Counted from the first letter of the stretch, positions 16,589 to 25,832 are shown. The stretch: DNA of 64,000 bases from Gordonia humi (GCF_014197435.1 NZ_JACIFP010000001.1:310001-374000); one strand, 5' to 3'. Program-made: numbers and translations. The notes: generated from the letters alone by a model not told the origin.

Positions 16589-17532
16589 CTTGGTTGACCT
16601 GGGTCATCGCCGTCGTGTGCGCGGCGGCGGTCGGCTCCCGCATCGGCAGGCTCACCGTACGTCCGCCGTCGTTGGCACGGAGTTCCGTCGCGGTCGCGGC
16701 GATCACGGTGGCCCTGGCCGCGGCCGTCCGCACGCCGACGGTCTCGGAAGTGCTCACGCCGATGGGCGAGAAGACCCCGATGCTGACGTTCGTCGGATGC
16801 TGGGTGGTGGTCTTCGCCGCCACCAGCCTCATCGGCGCGGCATCGCTGCCCCGGATGGGTCGCCGCGGACTCCATGCGACGACCGCGGTGATCCTCCTGG
16901 CCGCCGTGGCCGACCTGGTCGCGATGTCGATGACCGGCGAGGTGATCGTCGGTTCGGTGTTCATCGTCGTGACCGGGGTGCTCTCACTGCTCAACGGGGT
17001 CCAGTACGTCGCCTGGCATCCGCTCGGCCGGGCGATCGGCTACTACCTGATCGGCATCGCCGTGGTCATCGTGATCGTCGCGACCGACCTGCACCGCACC
17101 GATCCGGGCGGGGCCTGGTGGGCGGTGGCGATCATCGTCATCAGCTTCGCCTGCTCGTCGGTGATGCTGTCCTCGTGGTTCGTCGCCCGACGCGACCTCC
17201 GACGGATGCACACGCTGTGGAGCGCCCTGGTCGACGCGCATCCGGAGATCGCCACCGGCGACTATCAGTCGACCACCACGGTTCTCGCGGCGACCGACCG
17301 CGTCTCGCAGATCCTCGACGGCCTCTATCTGCACGCGGGTGCGGGTCTGATCCCCGCGGGGTTCGACGACGAACAGACGCACGGACCTCGCCCGCGGGCG
17401 CGCGAAGTGGCCGTGTGGCTGCGTTCGTCCGAGGTCGTCCCGATCGATCCCGACAAGCTGACGACACCGCCCGAGCTGTCGGATCGCCGCTGGGTGCAGC
17501 TGATCGCCCTGGAGTACGACCGCGCCGGATAG
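16585..17532 (+). CDS. MAB_1171c-like multi-helix membrane protein
   Basis: A 315-residue integral membrane protein. Six to seven hydrophobic helices occupy residues 1-195 (for example WLTWVIAVVCAAAVGS, MLTFVGCWVVVFAATSLIG, VIVGSVFIVVTGVLSLL, WAVAIIVISFACSSVM). A soluble C-terminal tail of about 115 residues follows, containing RRMHTLWSALVDAHPEI and ending in WVQLIALEYDRAG. This is the layout of the MAB_1171c-type putative transporters, which often sit next to ImmA/IrrE-like genes in actinobacteria. No transport substrate is known. The 4-nt overlap with the peptidase gene indicates a joint system, possibly membrane sensing that drives repressor cleavage. Confidence 0.72.
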   Translation: MTWLTWVIAVVCAAAVGSRIGRLTVRPPSLARSSVAVAAITVALAAAVRTPTVSEVLTPMGEKTPMLTFVGCWVVVFAATSLIGAASLPRMGRRGLHATTAVILLAAVADLVAMSMTGEVIVGSVFIVVTGVLSLLNGVQYVAWHPLGRAIGYYLIGIAVVIVIVATDLHRTDPGGAWWAVAIIVISFACSSVMLSSWFVARRDLRRMHTLWSALVDAHPEIATGDYQSTTTVLAATDRVSQILDGLYLHAGAGLIPAGFDDEQTHGPRPRAREVAVWLRSSEVVPIDPDKLTTPPELSDRRWVQLIALEYDRAG

Positions 17533-17546
17533 ACCTCGGCCGCCCC

Positions 17547-18293
17547 TCAGTGCAGCAGCACGCCTCCGTCGACCGGGAGGGTCTGGCCGGTCATCCACCC
17601 CGCGTCGTCGGAGAGCAGGAACGCCACGACCGACCCGATGTCGTCGGGAACGCCCAAGCGCTTGAGCGGGTACGCCGCCGCGACCTCTTCTTCCCGACCT
17701 TCGTAGAGGGCGGTCGCGAAACGCGTCTTGACCACTGCCGGGGCCACCGCGTTGACCCGGATGTCCGGTCCGAGCTCCTCGGCGAGCGACGCGGTCATGT
17801 CGATGACGGCGGCCTTCGACACTCCGTAGAACGCGATTCCCGGAGCCGGCCGGATGCCCGCGACGGACGCGATGTTGACCACCGCGCCGCCGTTCTCCTT
17901 CATCCACGCGCGGTACACCTTCTGCGTCCACTGCAGGGTGGAGACGACGTTGACGTCGAGGATCTTGCGTGCGGCGCCCGCGTCGAGGTCCATCAGCGGA
18001 CCGAACACCGGGTTGATTCCAGTGTTGTTGACGAAGTAGTCGGCGCTGCCGAAGGTCTCGATGGTCGTGGCGATGACCTCGTCCTGGTGATCGGGGTCGT
18101 CGGCCGATCCGGCGACGGCCAACGCCACCCCGGAGCCGCCCAGTTCGGCGACGGCCTCGTCGAGCGCGTCCTGCTTGCGCGCGGTGATGACGACCTTGGC
18201 GCCGTCGTTCACCAGTCGCTGCGCGATGCCGAGGCCGATACCCCTGCTCGCACCCGTGACAATGGCGGTCTTTCCGGCGAAACGTGCGGTCAT
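17547..18293 (-). CDS. Short-chain dehydrogenase/reductase (FabG-like)
   Basis: A 248-residue classical SDR with every hallmark: TGASRGIGLG for NAD(P) binding at 14-23, NNTGIN near 89, the catalytic Ser in NIASVAG near 139, YGVSK with Tyr near 154 and Lys near 158, and the C-terminal GQTLPVDGG. Arg24-type residues after the glycine loop are ambiguous for NADH versus NADPH. The upstream 18334-18347 palindrome TAAGC-N4-GCTTA lies 40 nt from the start, a TetR-type operator position, so expression is probably induced by a small ligand. Substrate unknown. The 3' end converges with the MAB_1171c-like gene. Confidence 0.88.
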   Translation of the reverse strand: MTARFAGKTAIVTGASRGIGLGIAQRLVNDGAKVVITARKQDALDEAVAELGGSGVALAVAGSADDPDHQDEVIATTIETFGSADYFVNNTGINPVFGPLMDLDAGAARKILDVNVVSTLQWTQKVYRAWMKENGGAVVNIASVAGIRPAPGIAFYGVSKAAVIDMTASLAEELGPDIRVNAVAPAVVKTRFATALYEGREEEVAAAYPLKRLGVPDDIGSVVAFLLSDDAGWMTGQTLPVDGGVLLH

Positions 18294-18333
18294 ACGACTC
18301 TCCCTGCGGTGATGCCGGCGTCCGGCACAGAAA

Positions 18334-18347
18334 TAAGCGATTGCTTA
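18334..18347. promoter_or_regulatory. TetR-type operator TAAGC-N4-GCTTA
   Basis: A perfect 5-bp inverted repeat around GATT, lying 41 nt upstream of the SDR start and between it and the mqo gene end. The spacing and sequence are like TetR-family operators of actinobacterial lipid genes. No TetR gene is adjacent, so the regulator is elsewhere. Confidence 0.5.
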
Positions 18348-18442
18348 CTTTCTATCGTCCGCCGGGCACCCGCGTCAAGGGTCGCCGACGCTGCGGAGGA
18401 GTCGGACGACGGCTCGGCGGAGCTGCCTGTCGCGGACCCTTC

Positions 18443-19858
18443 TCACGCACACGGCTCGGACGGGAACAGCGTCTCACCCGCATCGTCGGCGAACGCCGCG
18501 TCGACGCGCGCCGCGGCCTCCGCCGGGTACGTCCGTCGCACGAGATCGGCCATGATCGACACCGCGGTCGACGCGCCCGGGGAGGCGCCGAGCAGGCCTG
18601 CGATCGTTCCACCGGCGCCCACCACGAGCTCGGTGCCCTGCTGGAGTTCGCCGATGCGCCGCGGATGCGGCTTCACGAGTTGGGCGCGCTGGCCGCCCGC
18701 CACGAGTTCCCAGTCGGCGAAGCGCGCATTCGGCCAGAACCGTTGCAGTGCCGCGAACTTCCGTCGACGCGGCGACGCCAGCTGTGTCACCAGGTAGCGG
18801 ACCAGGTCGAGATTCGCCGCCATCGCCGCGGCGATCACGTGCAGGTTGTGCGGGCGCAGAGTTCTGAAGAAGTCGGCCCACGACCCCTTCTTGAGCAGCT
18901 TGGTCGAGAACGTCGCGTACGGGCCGAACATGAGATGCTCCCGACCCCCGACGAACCTCCGGTCCAGGTGCGGCACCGACATCGGCGGCGCACCGATCTC
19001 GGCCTGTCCGTAGACCTTCGCCCCATGCCGTCCGACCGCCTCGGCGGCGTCGGTCCGGAAGAACGCGGCGCCGACAGGCAGAACGGCGTACCCGCGGACC
19101 TCGGGGATCCGAGCCTTCTGCAGGAGGTGCAGCGCGTGCCCGCCCGCGCCGACGAACACTCGCTGCGCACCGATCCGGAAGCTCGCCCCGGCGGCCGTGG
19201 TGCCGCCGACCGTCCAGCCTCCGTCGGGCCCGCGGGTCAGGTCGCGCACTTCGTGGCCGGTGCGCACCTGCCCGCCGGTGTCGGCGACGATCCGCAGGAG
19301 GTCTCGGGTCAACGCACCGAAGTCGACGTCGGTACCCGCGAGCTGCCTGGTGGCCGCGATCGGTTCGGCCGGATCGCGCCCGTCCATCATGAGGGGCGCC
19401 CACCGGCCGACGGTCGCCGGATCGTCAGTGAACTCCATTCCGGCGAAGAGCGGTTCGGCCGACAGCGTCGCGTGACGAGTCCGCAGGTAGTCGACGCCGT
19501 CGACGCCGAACACGACGTTCATATGCGGTGCACGGTGGATGAAGTCCGCCGGATCGATCAGCCCTTCCCTCCCGAGATACGACCACCAGGCCAGACTCTC
19601 GCGGTACTGCGCCGCGATCTCGGCAGGCCGGGTCCCGTCGGTCGGGTCGGGCATGTAGTTGAGTTCGCAGAACCCGGAGTGTCCGGTGCCCGCGTTGTTC
19701 CACGATCCGCTGCTCTCTGCGCCGAGGCCGTCCAATCGCTCCAGCACGACGATCCGCAGACTCGGATCACCCACCGCGAGCATCGAGCCCAGCGTCGCCG
19801 ACATGACGCCGCCGCCGATCAGCACGACATCGGCCGTCTCCGTCGGCAGATCGTGCAT
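18443..19858 (-). CDS. mqo: Malate:quinone oxidoreductase
   Basis: A peripheral membrane FAD enzyme that oxidises malate to oxaloacetate and passes electrons to menaquinone, replacing or backing up malate dehydrogenase. It has 471 residues. The FAD dinucleotide site is VVLIGGGVMSATLG near 11-24. SSGSWNNAGTGHSGFCE near 50-66 and LMFGPYATFSTKLLKKGSW near 308-326 are characteristic of Mqo. I start at the ATG at 19858 after AAGGGAA. A longer in-frame ORF to 19906 would run into the dispersed repeat at 19881-19901 and encodes residues foreign to the family. The next gene, a LysR regulator, is divergent and may control it. Confidence 0.94.
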   Translation of the reverse strand: MHDLPTETADVVLIGGGVMSATLGSMLAVGDPSLRIVVLERLDGLGAESSGSWNNAGTGHSGFCELNYMPDPTDGTRPAEIAAQYRESLAWWSYLGREGLIDPADFIHRAPHMNVVFGVDGVDYLRTRHATLSAEPLFAGMEFTDDPATVGRWAPLMMDGRDPAEPIAATRQLAGTDVDFGALTRDLLRIVADTGGQVRTGHEVRDLTRGPDGGWTVGGTTAAGASFRIGAQRVFVGAGGHALHLLQKARIPEVRGYAVLPVGAAFFRTDAAEAVGRHGAKVYGQAEIGAPPMSVPHLDRRFVGGREHLMFGPYATFSTKLLKKGSWADFFRTLRPHNLHVIAAAMAANLDLVRYLVTQLASPRRRKFAALQRFWPNARFADWELVAGGQRAQLVKPHPRRIGELQQGTELVVGAGGTIAGLLGASPGASTAVSIMADLVRRTYPAEAAARVDAAFADDAGETLFPSEPCA

Positions 19859-19880
19859 CGCCTGCCGCTTCCCTTGTCGC

Positions 19881-19901
19881 TGGTCGAGCGAAGTCGAGAC
19901 C
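19881..19901. repeat. Copy of a GAAGTCGAGACC-type dispersed intergenic repeat
   Basis: TGGTCGAGCGAAGTCGAGACC in the mqo leader. Its 3' half recurs at 50590-50601 after the DMT transporter gene. The two shared 12 bases in non-coding DNA suggest an interspersed repeat of this genome. Confidence 0.4.
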
Positions 19902-19995
19902 CTCATGACTACTCCCTCTCCTCGGTTGCCTCTTCTACGATCGACCCCCGGCGATCAATCCGTCCAATGAGAAGTATCGGCACTACAATCCGAAT

Positions 19996-20874
19996 ATGGA
20001 TCAATGGATGGTCGAGCTGGCACCGGCGCTCCGCGCGCTGACCGCCCTCGCCGATCACGACGGCTACATGACCGGAGCCGCCGACGCCCTCGGAATTCCG
20101 CAGTCGTCGATGAGCAGACGCATCCACGCCCTGGAGCGGGCGCTGCGCATCCCGCTGATCGCCCGGGACGGGCGCGTCGTCCGCCTGACACCGGCGGCGC
20201 TGCGTCTGGCCGAGTCGGCCCGCGGCCCGCTCAACGAGCTCGACGCCGCGGTCGCCGAGGTGACCGGCGACGCCGACCCCGATCACGGCACCGTGCGATT
20301 CGGTTTTCCGCTCACCATGGGCCACGGCCGGATCCCTCGCCTGCTCGCCGAGTTCAACCGCGCCCACCCGGGGATCCGTCTACAGCTGAAACAGGCCCAC
20401 GGCGCCGAGCTGAGCGACGATCTACGGCGCGGCGACCTCGATCTCGCTCTGACGATCCCGCCGCCGCGCGGCCTGCCTCACACCGTCGTCACGCACCAGG
20501 AGATATGCGCGACGCTCCCCGCCGATCACCGACTGGCCCGCGACCGCCGCATCACGCTCGCCGACCTCGCAGACGAGCGCTTCGTCGCCAATCCGGCCGC
20601 CTACAATCTGCGCATGCTCACACAGGAGTGGTGCGGCGCAGCGGGTTTCGAGCCCAACGTCGGTGTGGAGGTCACCGAGTTCTCCACCATCCGAGAGTTC
20701 GTCGGCCTGGGCATGGGCGTCGCACTACTGCCGTTCACGGATGCTCCGGCCGCGGGCACCGTCCAGATCGCGCTGGCGGGCGAGCACCGCCGCTCCGTCG
20801 GACTGACCTCGGCCACGTCACGGTTGACGCCCGCGGCGCGGCGGCTGTCGGACTTCCTCATCGATCGCGAATGA
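19996..20874 (+). CDS. LysR-family transcriptional regulator
   Basis: A 292-residue LysR regulator. The helix-turn-helix is at 12-65 (LTALADHDGYMTGAADALGI, then SSMSRRIHALERAL). The effector domain at 90-290 has TVRFGFPLTMGHGRIPRLLAEF and the ICATLPADHRLA and GMGVALLPF signatures. Its start lies 137 nt from the mqo start on the other strand, so it may regulate mqo and itself. TACAAT ends 6 nt before the ATG, so the transcript is probably leaderless. The inducer cannot be predicted. The only fair alternative is that it controls a distant target. Confidence 0.9.
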   Translation: MDQWMVELAPALRALTALADHDGYMTGAADALGIPQSSMSRRIHALERALRIPLIARDGRVVRLTPAALRLAESARGPLNELDAAVAEVTGDADPDHGTVRFGFPLTMGHGRIPRLLAEFNRAHPGIRLQLKQAHGAELSDDLRRGDLDLALTIPPPRGLPHTVVTHQEICATLPADHRLARDRRITLADLADERFVANPAAYNLRMLTQEWCGAAGFEPNVGVEVTEFSTIREFVGLGMGVALLPFTDAPAAGTVQIALAGEHRRSVGLTSATSRLTPAARRLSDFLIDRE

Positions 20875-21083
20875 GTCGCTCATCGACTCGCCGACCCCGC
20901 ATTCCGCACGCACCCGATATTCGACCCCCTCCTTCGTGCAGGTCGCACCGCATCCGACACACCGCCGCGGATCGGATGCAGCGGCCGGCGCCGTGCCGGG
21001 CGATCACCGAGACTCTCAGCACATTCTGGCTGTAACGTTCTTCAGCTCTGCGACGATCCTCAGATTTCAGTACCGTGAATCGC

Positions 21084-21740
21084 ATGGCAGACATCATGAT
21101 CATCGGCGGGCACGGCAAGATCGCCCTACTGCTCGCCCCGCTGCTCGTCGAGCGCGGTGACACCGTCACCTCCGTCATCCGCAACCCGGAGCAGGCTGAC
21201 GCCGTCCGCGCCACCGGTGCGAATCCGCTGGTGCTCGACGTGGAGACCGCTACTCGCGACGAACTGGCCGCCGCCGCCGACGGTTTCGACGCGATCGTCT
21301 GGAGCGCGGGCGCCGGCGGCGGCGATCCGACCAGGACCTACGCCGTCGACCGCGACGCCGCGGTCCGCAGCATGGCCGCGGCCGCCGACGCGGGTGTCGA
21401 CCGCTACGTGATGGTGTCGTACCTGGGTGCCGGCCCCGATCACGGCGTGCCGAGCGACGACTCGTTCTTCGCGTACGCCGAGGCCAAGGCCGCAGCCGAT
21501 GTCGCGCTGCGCGAGTCGGCCCTCGACTGGACCGTCCTCATGCCGGGGCGTCTGACACTCGACGAGCCGTCGGGCACCATCGACCCCGCGGCGATCCGCG
21601 CCGCGAACGTCCCGGGCACCTCCCGCGCCAATGTCGCGCTCGTGGCCGCTGAAGCACTGGCGAATCCCGCCTCGGTGCGCCGGAACATCCCGTTCACCGA
21701 CGGCAACGTGCCGATCGAGGTCGCGTTCAGCTCCCTGTAG
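21084..21740 (+). CDS. NAD(P)-binding Rossmann-fold (YwnB/HSCARG-like SDR) protein
   Basis: A 218-residue atypical SDR with ADIMIIGGHGKIALLLAPLL at the N-terminus (GGHGKIA as the cofactor loop). VVWSAGAGGG-like IVWSAGAGGGD near 71, VSYLGAG near 112, and YAEAKAAAD near 131-139 stand in for the Tyr-Lys pair. DWTVLMPGRLT near 151 is typical of the NAD(P)H-binding, NmrA/YwnB-like group. Such proteins act as oxidoreductases or redox sensors. TACCGT ends 7 nt before the ATG at 21084, supporting this start over a GTG three codons upstream. A 14-bp inverted repeat follows its stop. Confidence 0.82.
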   Translation: MADIMIIGGHGKIALLLAPLLVERGDTVTSVIRNPEQADAVRATGANPLVLDVETATRDELAAAADGFDAIVWSAGAGGGDPTRTYAVDRDAAVRSMAAAADAGVDRYVMVSYLGAGPDHGVPSDDSFFAYAEAKAAADVALRESALDWTVLMPGRLTLDEPSGTIDPAAIRAANVPGTSRANVALVAAEALANPASVRRNIPFTDGNVPIEVAFSSL

Positions 21741-21746
21741 TCGCGG

Positions 21747-21790
21747 CGATTGCGCACGAGGGGTCGCCCCGGCCTTCTCGTGCGCAATCG
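21747..21790. terminator. Perfect 14-bp inverted repeat, bidirectional terminator
   Basis: CGATTGCGCACGAG (21747-21760) and CTCGTGCGCAATCG (21777-21790) are exact inverted complements with a 16-nt loop. It lies between two convergent genes with stops at 21740 and 21798, so it can end both transcripts. Confidence 0.75.
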
Positions 21791-21797
21791 TTCATGG

Positions 21798-22664
21798 TCA
21801 CTCCCGATAACGCACGATCAACGGTGCGTGATCGGACAGCCGCGCCTCCGCCGACGACTCCTTGTCGACCCAGACCTCCTCGGCGCGACGCGCGAGTCCC
21901 GGTGAGGCGAGCTGGTGGTCCACCCGCCAGCCCACGTCCTTGGCGAACGACTGCCCCGCCCAGCTCCACCAGGTGAGCGGCCCCGGTTCGTCGCCGCGGA
22001 GCATTCGGACCACGTCGATCAACCGCCGCGGAGACAGCAGCGACGAGAACCAGTCGCGCTCCTCCGGCAGGAATCCCTCCATCTTTCGGGCCGGTCGCCA
22101 ATTGGTGACGTCGTAGGGAGTGTGCGCGACGTTCAAGTCCCCGATCAGGAGGAACTCACGTCCGGCGCGGGCAGCGGCCAACCGGTTCCGGTCGAGTTCG
22201 CGAGCGAATCCGGCGAGAAACCTCATCTTGCGGTCGTATTTGGCGCCGCCGTCCATCTCCTCCCGCATGCCGCCCGGCCGCTGCAGCCGCGCGGGCAGCC
22301 CGCCCTTCGGCAGATACAGACAGGCGACGGTCATCCGGCGGTCGGCGAGATCGACCTCGATATACCTCCCGTGCGAGGCGTACGCACCGAGCCCGCGCGC
22401 CTTCGGCGGCGTGAGCGCCCACGAGCGTACGGCGGCGGGCTCGCTGCGCGTCAGCAGCCCCACCCCGTTGCGCCCGGGGATCGATCCGACATCGATCGAC
22501 GCGGTGTAGCCGGGGAACTCGCCGACCTCCGACACCGGGCACCGCAACTCCTGGAGACCGACGACGTCCGGCGATCGATCGGCGAGCCAGGCGTCGAATC
22601 CCCGTCTGCGAGCAGCACGGATGCCGTTGACATTGAACGACGCGACGGTGAACGAGGGACTCAT
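21798..22664 (-). CDS. xth: Exodeoxyribonuclease III
   Basis: A 288-residue Mg2+-dependent AP endonuclease/3'-5' exonuclease of base-excision repair. Motifs in order: ASFNVNGIRAARR (Asn as metal ligand) near 9-21, VVGLQELRC (catalytic Glu) near 34-42, ACLYLPKGG near 115, GDLNVAHTPYDVTNW (Asp and Asn) near 177-191, TWWSW near 233, and SDHAPLIV with the catalytic Asp-His at 276-279. I chose the ATG at 22664. The ORF extends 21 codons further but that part overlaps the promoter of the divergent aminotransferase gene and is not conserved-looking. Confidence 0.93.
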   Translation of the reverse strand: MSPSFTVASFNVNGIRAARRRGFDAWLADRSPDVVGLQELRCPVSEVGEFPGYTASIDVGSIPGRNGVGLLTRSEPAAVRSWALTPPKARGLGAYASHGRYIEVDLADRRMTVACLYLPKGGLPARLQRPGGMREEMDGGAKYDRKMRFLAGFARELDRNRLAAARAGREFLLIGDLNVAHTPYDVTNWRPARKMEGFLPEERDWFSSLLSPRRLIDVVRMLRGDEPGPLTWWSWAGQSFAKDVGWRVDHQLASPGLARRAEEVWVDKESSAEARLSDHAPLIVRYRE

Positions 22665-22725
22665 CACGCATCCAGAATGCCCTGGGCCATAGGAATCGAC
22701 CAGCCGCGGCTGACAGAATGAGCCC

Positions 22726-23979
22726 ATGAGTCGCCCCCACGTGTCGCATCAGAACCTGAACCTGCGCACTCTCGAGCAGTCCGAGAAGCTGCAGAACGTG
22801 TGCTACGAGATCCGCGGTCCGGTGCACGCCGAAGCGGCGCGCCTGGAGGCCGAGGGCCACCGCATCCTCAAACTGAACATCGGCAATCCCGCACTGTTCG
22901 GGTTCGAGGCGCCCGACGTGATCCTGCGCGACATGATCCACGCCCTCCCCTACTCGCAGGGCTACTCCGAGTCGGCGGGCGTCCTGTCGGCACGTCGCGC
23001 CGTCGTGACGCGCTACGAGTTGATCCCCGACTTCCCGTACTTCGACGTCGACGACGTCCTGCTCGGCAACGGGGTGTCCGAGCTGATCACCATGACGATG
23101 CAGGCGCTGCTCAACAACGGCGACGAAGTCCTCATCCCGTCGCCCGACTACCCGCTGTGGACGGCCATGACCGCATTGTCGGGCGGCACGCCGGTGCACT
23201 ACCGCTGCGATGAGGACAACGGATGGAATCCGAGCATCGAGGACATCGAATCGAAGATCACCGGTCGCACCAAGGCCATCGTGGTGATCAACCCGAACAA
23301 CCCGACCGGGGCGGTGTACTCGCGCGAGGTGCTCGAACGCCTCGTCGAGGTGGCCCGCAGGCACTCGCTGCTGATCCTGGCCGATGAGATCTACGACAAG
23401 ATCCTCTACGACGACGCCGAGCACATCAACGTCGCCTCGCTGGCCCCCGACCTGCTGACGTTCACCTTCAACGGACTGTCGAAGGCCTACCGGGTGTGCG
23501 GCTACCGCGCCGGCTGGGTCGTGATGACCGGACCGAAGGACCACGCCCGCGGTTTCATCGAGGGAATGGGGATCCTCGCGTCGACTCGGTTGTGCGCCAA
23601 CGTGCCCGCCCAGCACGCCATCCAGGTGGCGCTCGGCGGATACCAGAGCATCGACGCCCTCGTCGAGCCCGGCGGCCGACTCCTCGAGCAGCGCAATGTG
23701 ACGTGGGAGAAGCTGAACGAGATCCCGGGCGTCAGCTGTGTGAAGCCGATGGGCGCCCTCTACGCGTTCCCGAAGCTCGACCCCGAGGTCCATGAGATCC
23801 AGGACGACGAGAAGTTCGTTCAGGACCTGCTGTTGCAGGAGAAGATCCTCGTCGTGCAGGGATCGGGCTTCAACCTCGACGATACGAGCCACTTCCGGAT
23901 CGTGACGCTGCCGTGGGCCCGCGACCTCTCTGAGGCGATCGATCGGATCGGCAACTTCCTGTCGTCGTACCGCCAGTGA
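22726..23979 (+). CDS. PLP-dependent aminotransferase (AlaA/AspC type)
   Basis: A 417-residue class I aminotransferase transferring amino groups between alanine or aspartate and 2-oxoglutarate. It matches the actinobacterial AspC (Rv0337c)/AlaA branch, starting with QNLNLRTLEQSEKLQNV and EIRGP. Catalytic features are NPNNPTGAVYS near 188, LADEIYDKI near 218 (PLP Asp and Tyr), the PLP lysine in FNGLSKAYRVCGYR near 247-260, and the substrate Arg in FRIVTLP near 389. It is followed 4 nt later by a perfect hairpin terminator. Upstream is the divergent xth gene. A CAGAAT box 6 nt before the ATG hints at leaderless expression. Confidence 0.92.
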   Translation: MSRPHVSHQNLNLRTLEQSEKLQNVCYEIRGPVHAEAARLEAEGHRILKLNIGNPALFGFEAPDVILRDMIHALPYSQGYSESAGVLSARRAVVTRYELIPDFPYFDVDDVLLGNGVSELITMTMQALLNNGDEVLIPSPDYPLWTAMTALSGGTPVHYRCDEDNGWNPSIEDIESKITGRTKAIVVINPNNPTGAVYSREVLERLVEVARRHSLLILADEIYDKILYDDAEHINVASLAPDLLTFTFNGLSKAYRVCGYRAGWVVMTGPKDHARGFIEGMGILASTRLCANVPAQHAIQVALGGYQSIDALVEPGGRLLEQRNVTWEKLNEIPGVSCVKPMGALYAFPKLDPEVHEIQDDEKFVQDLLLQEKILVVQGSGFNLDDTSHFRIVTLPWARDLSEAIDRIGNFLSSYRQ

Positions 23980-23983
23980 GCAC

Positions 23984-24003
23984 CCGCTAGCTGAAGCTAG
24001 CGG
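23984..24003. terminator. CCGCTAGC-TGAA-GCTAGCGG hairpin
   Basis: A perfect 8-bp stem with a TGAA tetraloop immediately after the aminotransferase stop. A weak TTAGGTGT follows. The same palindrome lies 55 nt before the EphD-like start, so it may also serve as an operator for that operon. Confidence 0.65.
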
Positions 24004-24057
24004 TTAGGTGTGACCAGTGGTACCGTGTCAATGAACAATGGCACGATCGGAGACGAT

Positions 24058-25824
24058 ATGACCGACTGGCACCGCAGCGACCTCACGGTCGGCGACATTC
24101 GACTGGCGACCTATTCCTACGGGGACGCGGCGGAGTCGGATCGCCCCGCCATCGTCCTCGTACACGGTTGGCCCGACACCCACCACCTGTGGGACAACAT
24201 GGCCCCGCAGCTCGCCGAGCACTACCGCGTGTTCGCGTACGACACCCGCGGCTTCGGTGAGAGCACCCGCCCGGACGACGTCGCGTCGTATCGCCTCGAC
24301 GCCCTCGCTCAGGACCTGTTCGCGGTGATCGATTCGGTCACCGACGGCGGGTCGGCGCACGTCGTCGCCCACGACTGGGGCTCGGTCCAGACGTGGGAGG
24401 CCGTCACCACGCCGGGCGCGTCGACGGCCATCGCATCGTTCACCTCGGTGTCCGGCCCCAACCTGGACTTCCTCGCCGAGTGGGCGCGCGCCCAGCTGTC
24501 GTCGCCGACTCCCGGCAACATCGGTCGTGCGCTGTCGCAGGTGGCATCGTCCGCGTACACCGGCTTCTTCCAGATCCCCGGCGTCTCGGACGCCTTCTTC
24601 CGCGCACTCGGCTCGGACAAGCTGTGGACCGAGTTCCTGCACGCGATCGAGGGCACCCCGCGCGAGAACGTGTCGTTCGCGCCCACCCTGCGCGAGGATA
24701 TGATCTCCGGTCTCAAGCTGTACCGCGCCAACATCCGCGGCAAGCTCGCGCGACCGAACCCGCGTCCGACGTCGGTCCCGGTCCTCGAAGTGGTCAACGA
24801 CCGCGACATCGCGTTGCGTCCGGCGATCTACGGCCGCACGTACACGCATGCGGACAAGCTCTGGCGCAAATCTTCGACCACCGGCCACTGGCTGCCCTAC
24901 ACCAATCCCGCCTACCTCGCGGCGACCGCGATCGAGTTCATCGACGCGATCGAGAACGGGACGTCGAGCGCACCGAACACGATCGACCGTGCCCGGCAGC
25001 TGGGCGCCCCGCTGCCGTTGACGGGCAAGCTCGCCGTCATCACCGGCGCTGGCAGCGGCATCGGCCGCGAGACGGCGTACGCGCTGGCCGCCCTCGGCTG
25101 CGAAGTGGTCCTCGCCGACATCGACACCGCGTCGGCCGACGAGACGGCAACCGAATGCAAGGCGAAGGGCGTGCTCACCAACGTGTACGAGCTCGACGTC
25201 TCCAAGACCTCGGCGGTCACCGAGTTCGCCGAGACGGTGCGCGCCCGCCACGGCGTCCCCGACATCGTCGTCAACAATGCGGGAATCGGCCTGGGCGGCA
25301 GCGCACTCGACGCGACCGAGGAACAGATCGACCGTCTCATCGACATCAACCTGCGCGGCGTGATCAGCGGCAGCCGGGCGTTCGCCAAGCAGATGGTGGC
25401 GCGCGGAGCCGGCGGCCACATCGTGAATCTGGCGTCGGCGGCGGCATTCACACCGTCACGCGAGCTGGGCCTGTACTCGGCGAGTAAGGCGGGCGTCCTG
25501 ATGTTCTCCGAGAGCCTGCGGGCCGAGCTCGCCGACCATCGGATCGGCGTCAGCGCGATCTGCCCCGGCATCGTCAACACCAACATCACCGCGGCCACCG
25601 AGTACGCGGGCGTCGACGACCAGGAAGCCATGGCGCGCAAGGTGAGCGGCTTCTACGAGAAGCGCAACTACACGCCCGACAAGGTGGCGCGTGAGATCGT
25701 CCGCGCGGTCGTCTCCAACAAGGCCGTCGTGCCGGTGACCCCCGAAGCCAAGTTCGGGTACCGCGTATACCGATTCATCCCCTGGGTGTCGCGGATCGCG
25801 GCCCGGGCGAAACTGACCGGATAG
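24058..25824 (+). CDS. ephD: EphD-like alpha/beta hydrolase-SDR fusion
   Basis: A 588-residue two-domain protein. Residues 1-285 are an epoxide-hydrolase-type alpha/beta hydrolase: VLVHGWPDTHHLWDN near 37-51 and HDWGS near 103-107, with Asp as the nucleophile. The His-Trp near GHWLPY (280) closes the triad. Residues about 320-588 are a classical SDR with TGAGSGIGRE, NNAGIG, the Ser in LASAAAF, and YSASK. Mycobacterial EphD (Rv2214c) has this architecture and modifies oxygenated lipids, including epoxy-mycolates. I start at 24058 after GGAG instead of 24010. It leads an operon with a ferritin-like protein and a reductase. Whether the substrate is mycolic acid is inferred. Confidence 0.85.
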   Translation: MTDWHRSDLTVGDIRLATYSYGDAAESDRPAIVLVHGWPDTHHLWDNMAPQLAEHYRVFAYDTRGFGESTRPDDVASYRLDALAQDLFAVIDSVTDGGSAHVVAHDWGSVQTWEAVTTPGASTAIASFTSVSGPNLDFLAEWARAQLSSPTPGNIGRALSQVASSAYTGFFQIPGVSDAFFRALGSDKLWTEFLHAIEGTPRENVSFAPTLREDMISGLKLYRANIRGKLARPNPRPTSVPVLEVVNDRDIALRPAIYGRTYTHADKLWRKSSTTGHWLPYTNPAYLAATAIEFIDAIENGTSSAPNTIDRARQLGAPLPLTGKLAVITGAGSGIGRETAYALAALGCEVVLADIDTASADETATECKAKGVLTNVYELDVSKTSAVTEFAETVRARHGVPDIVVNNAGIGLGGSALDATEEQIDRLIDINLRGVISGSRAFAKQMVARGAGGHIVNLASAAAFTPSRELGLYSASKAGVLMFSESLRAELADHRIGVSAICPGIVNTNITAATEYAGVDDQEAMARKVSGFYEKRNYTPDKVAREIVRAVVSNKAVVPVTPEAKFGYRVYRFIPWVSRIAARAKLTG

Positions 25825-25832
25825 GAACCGCT

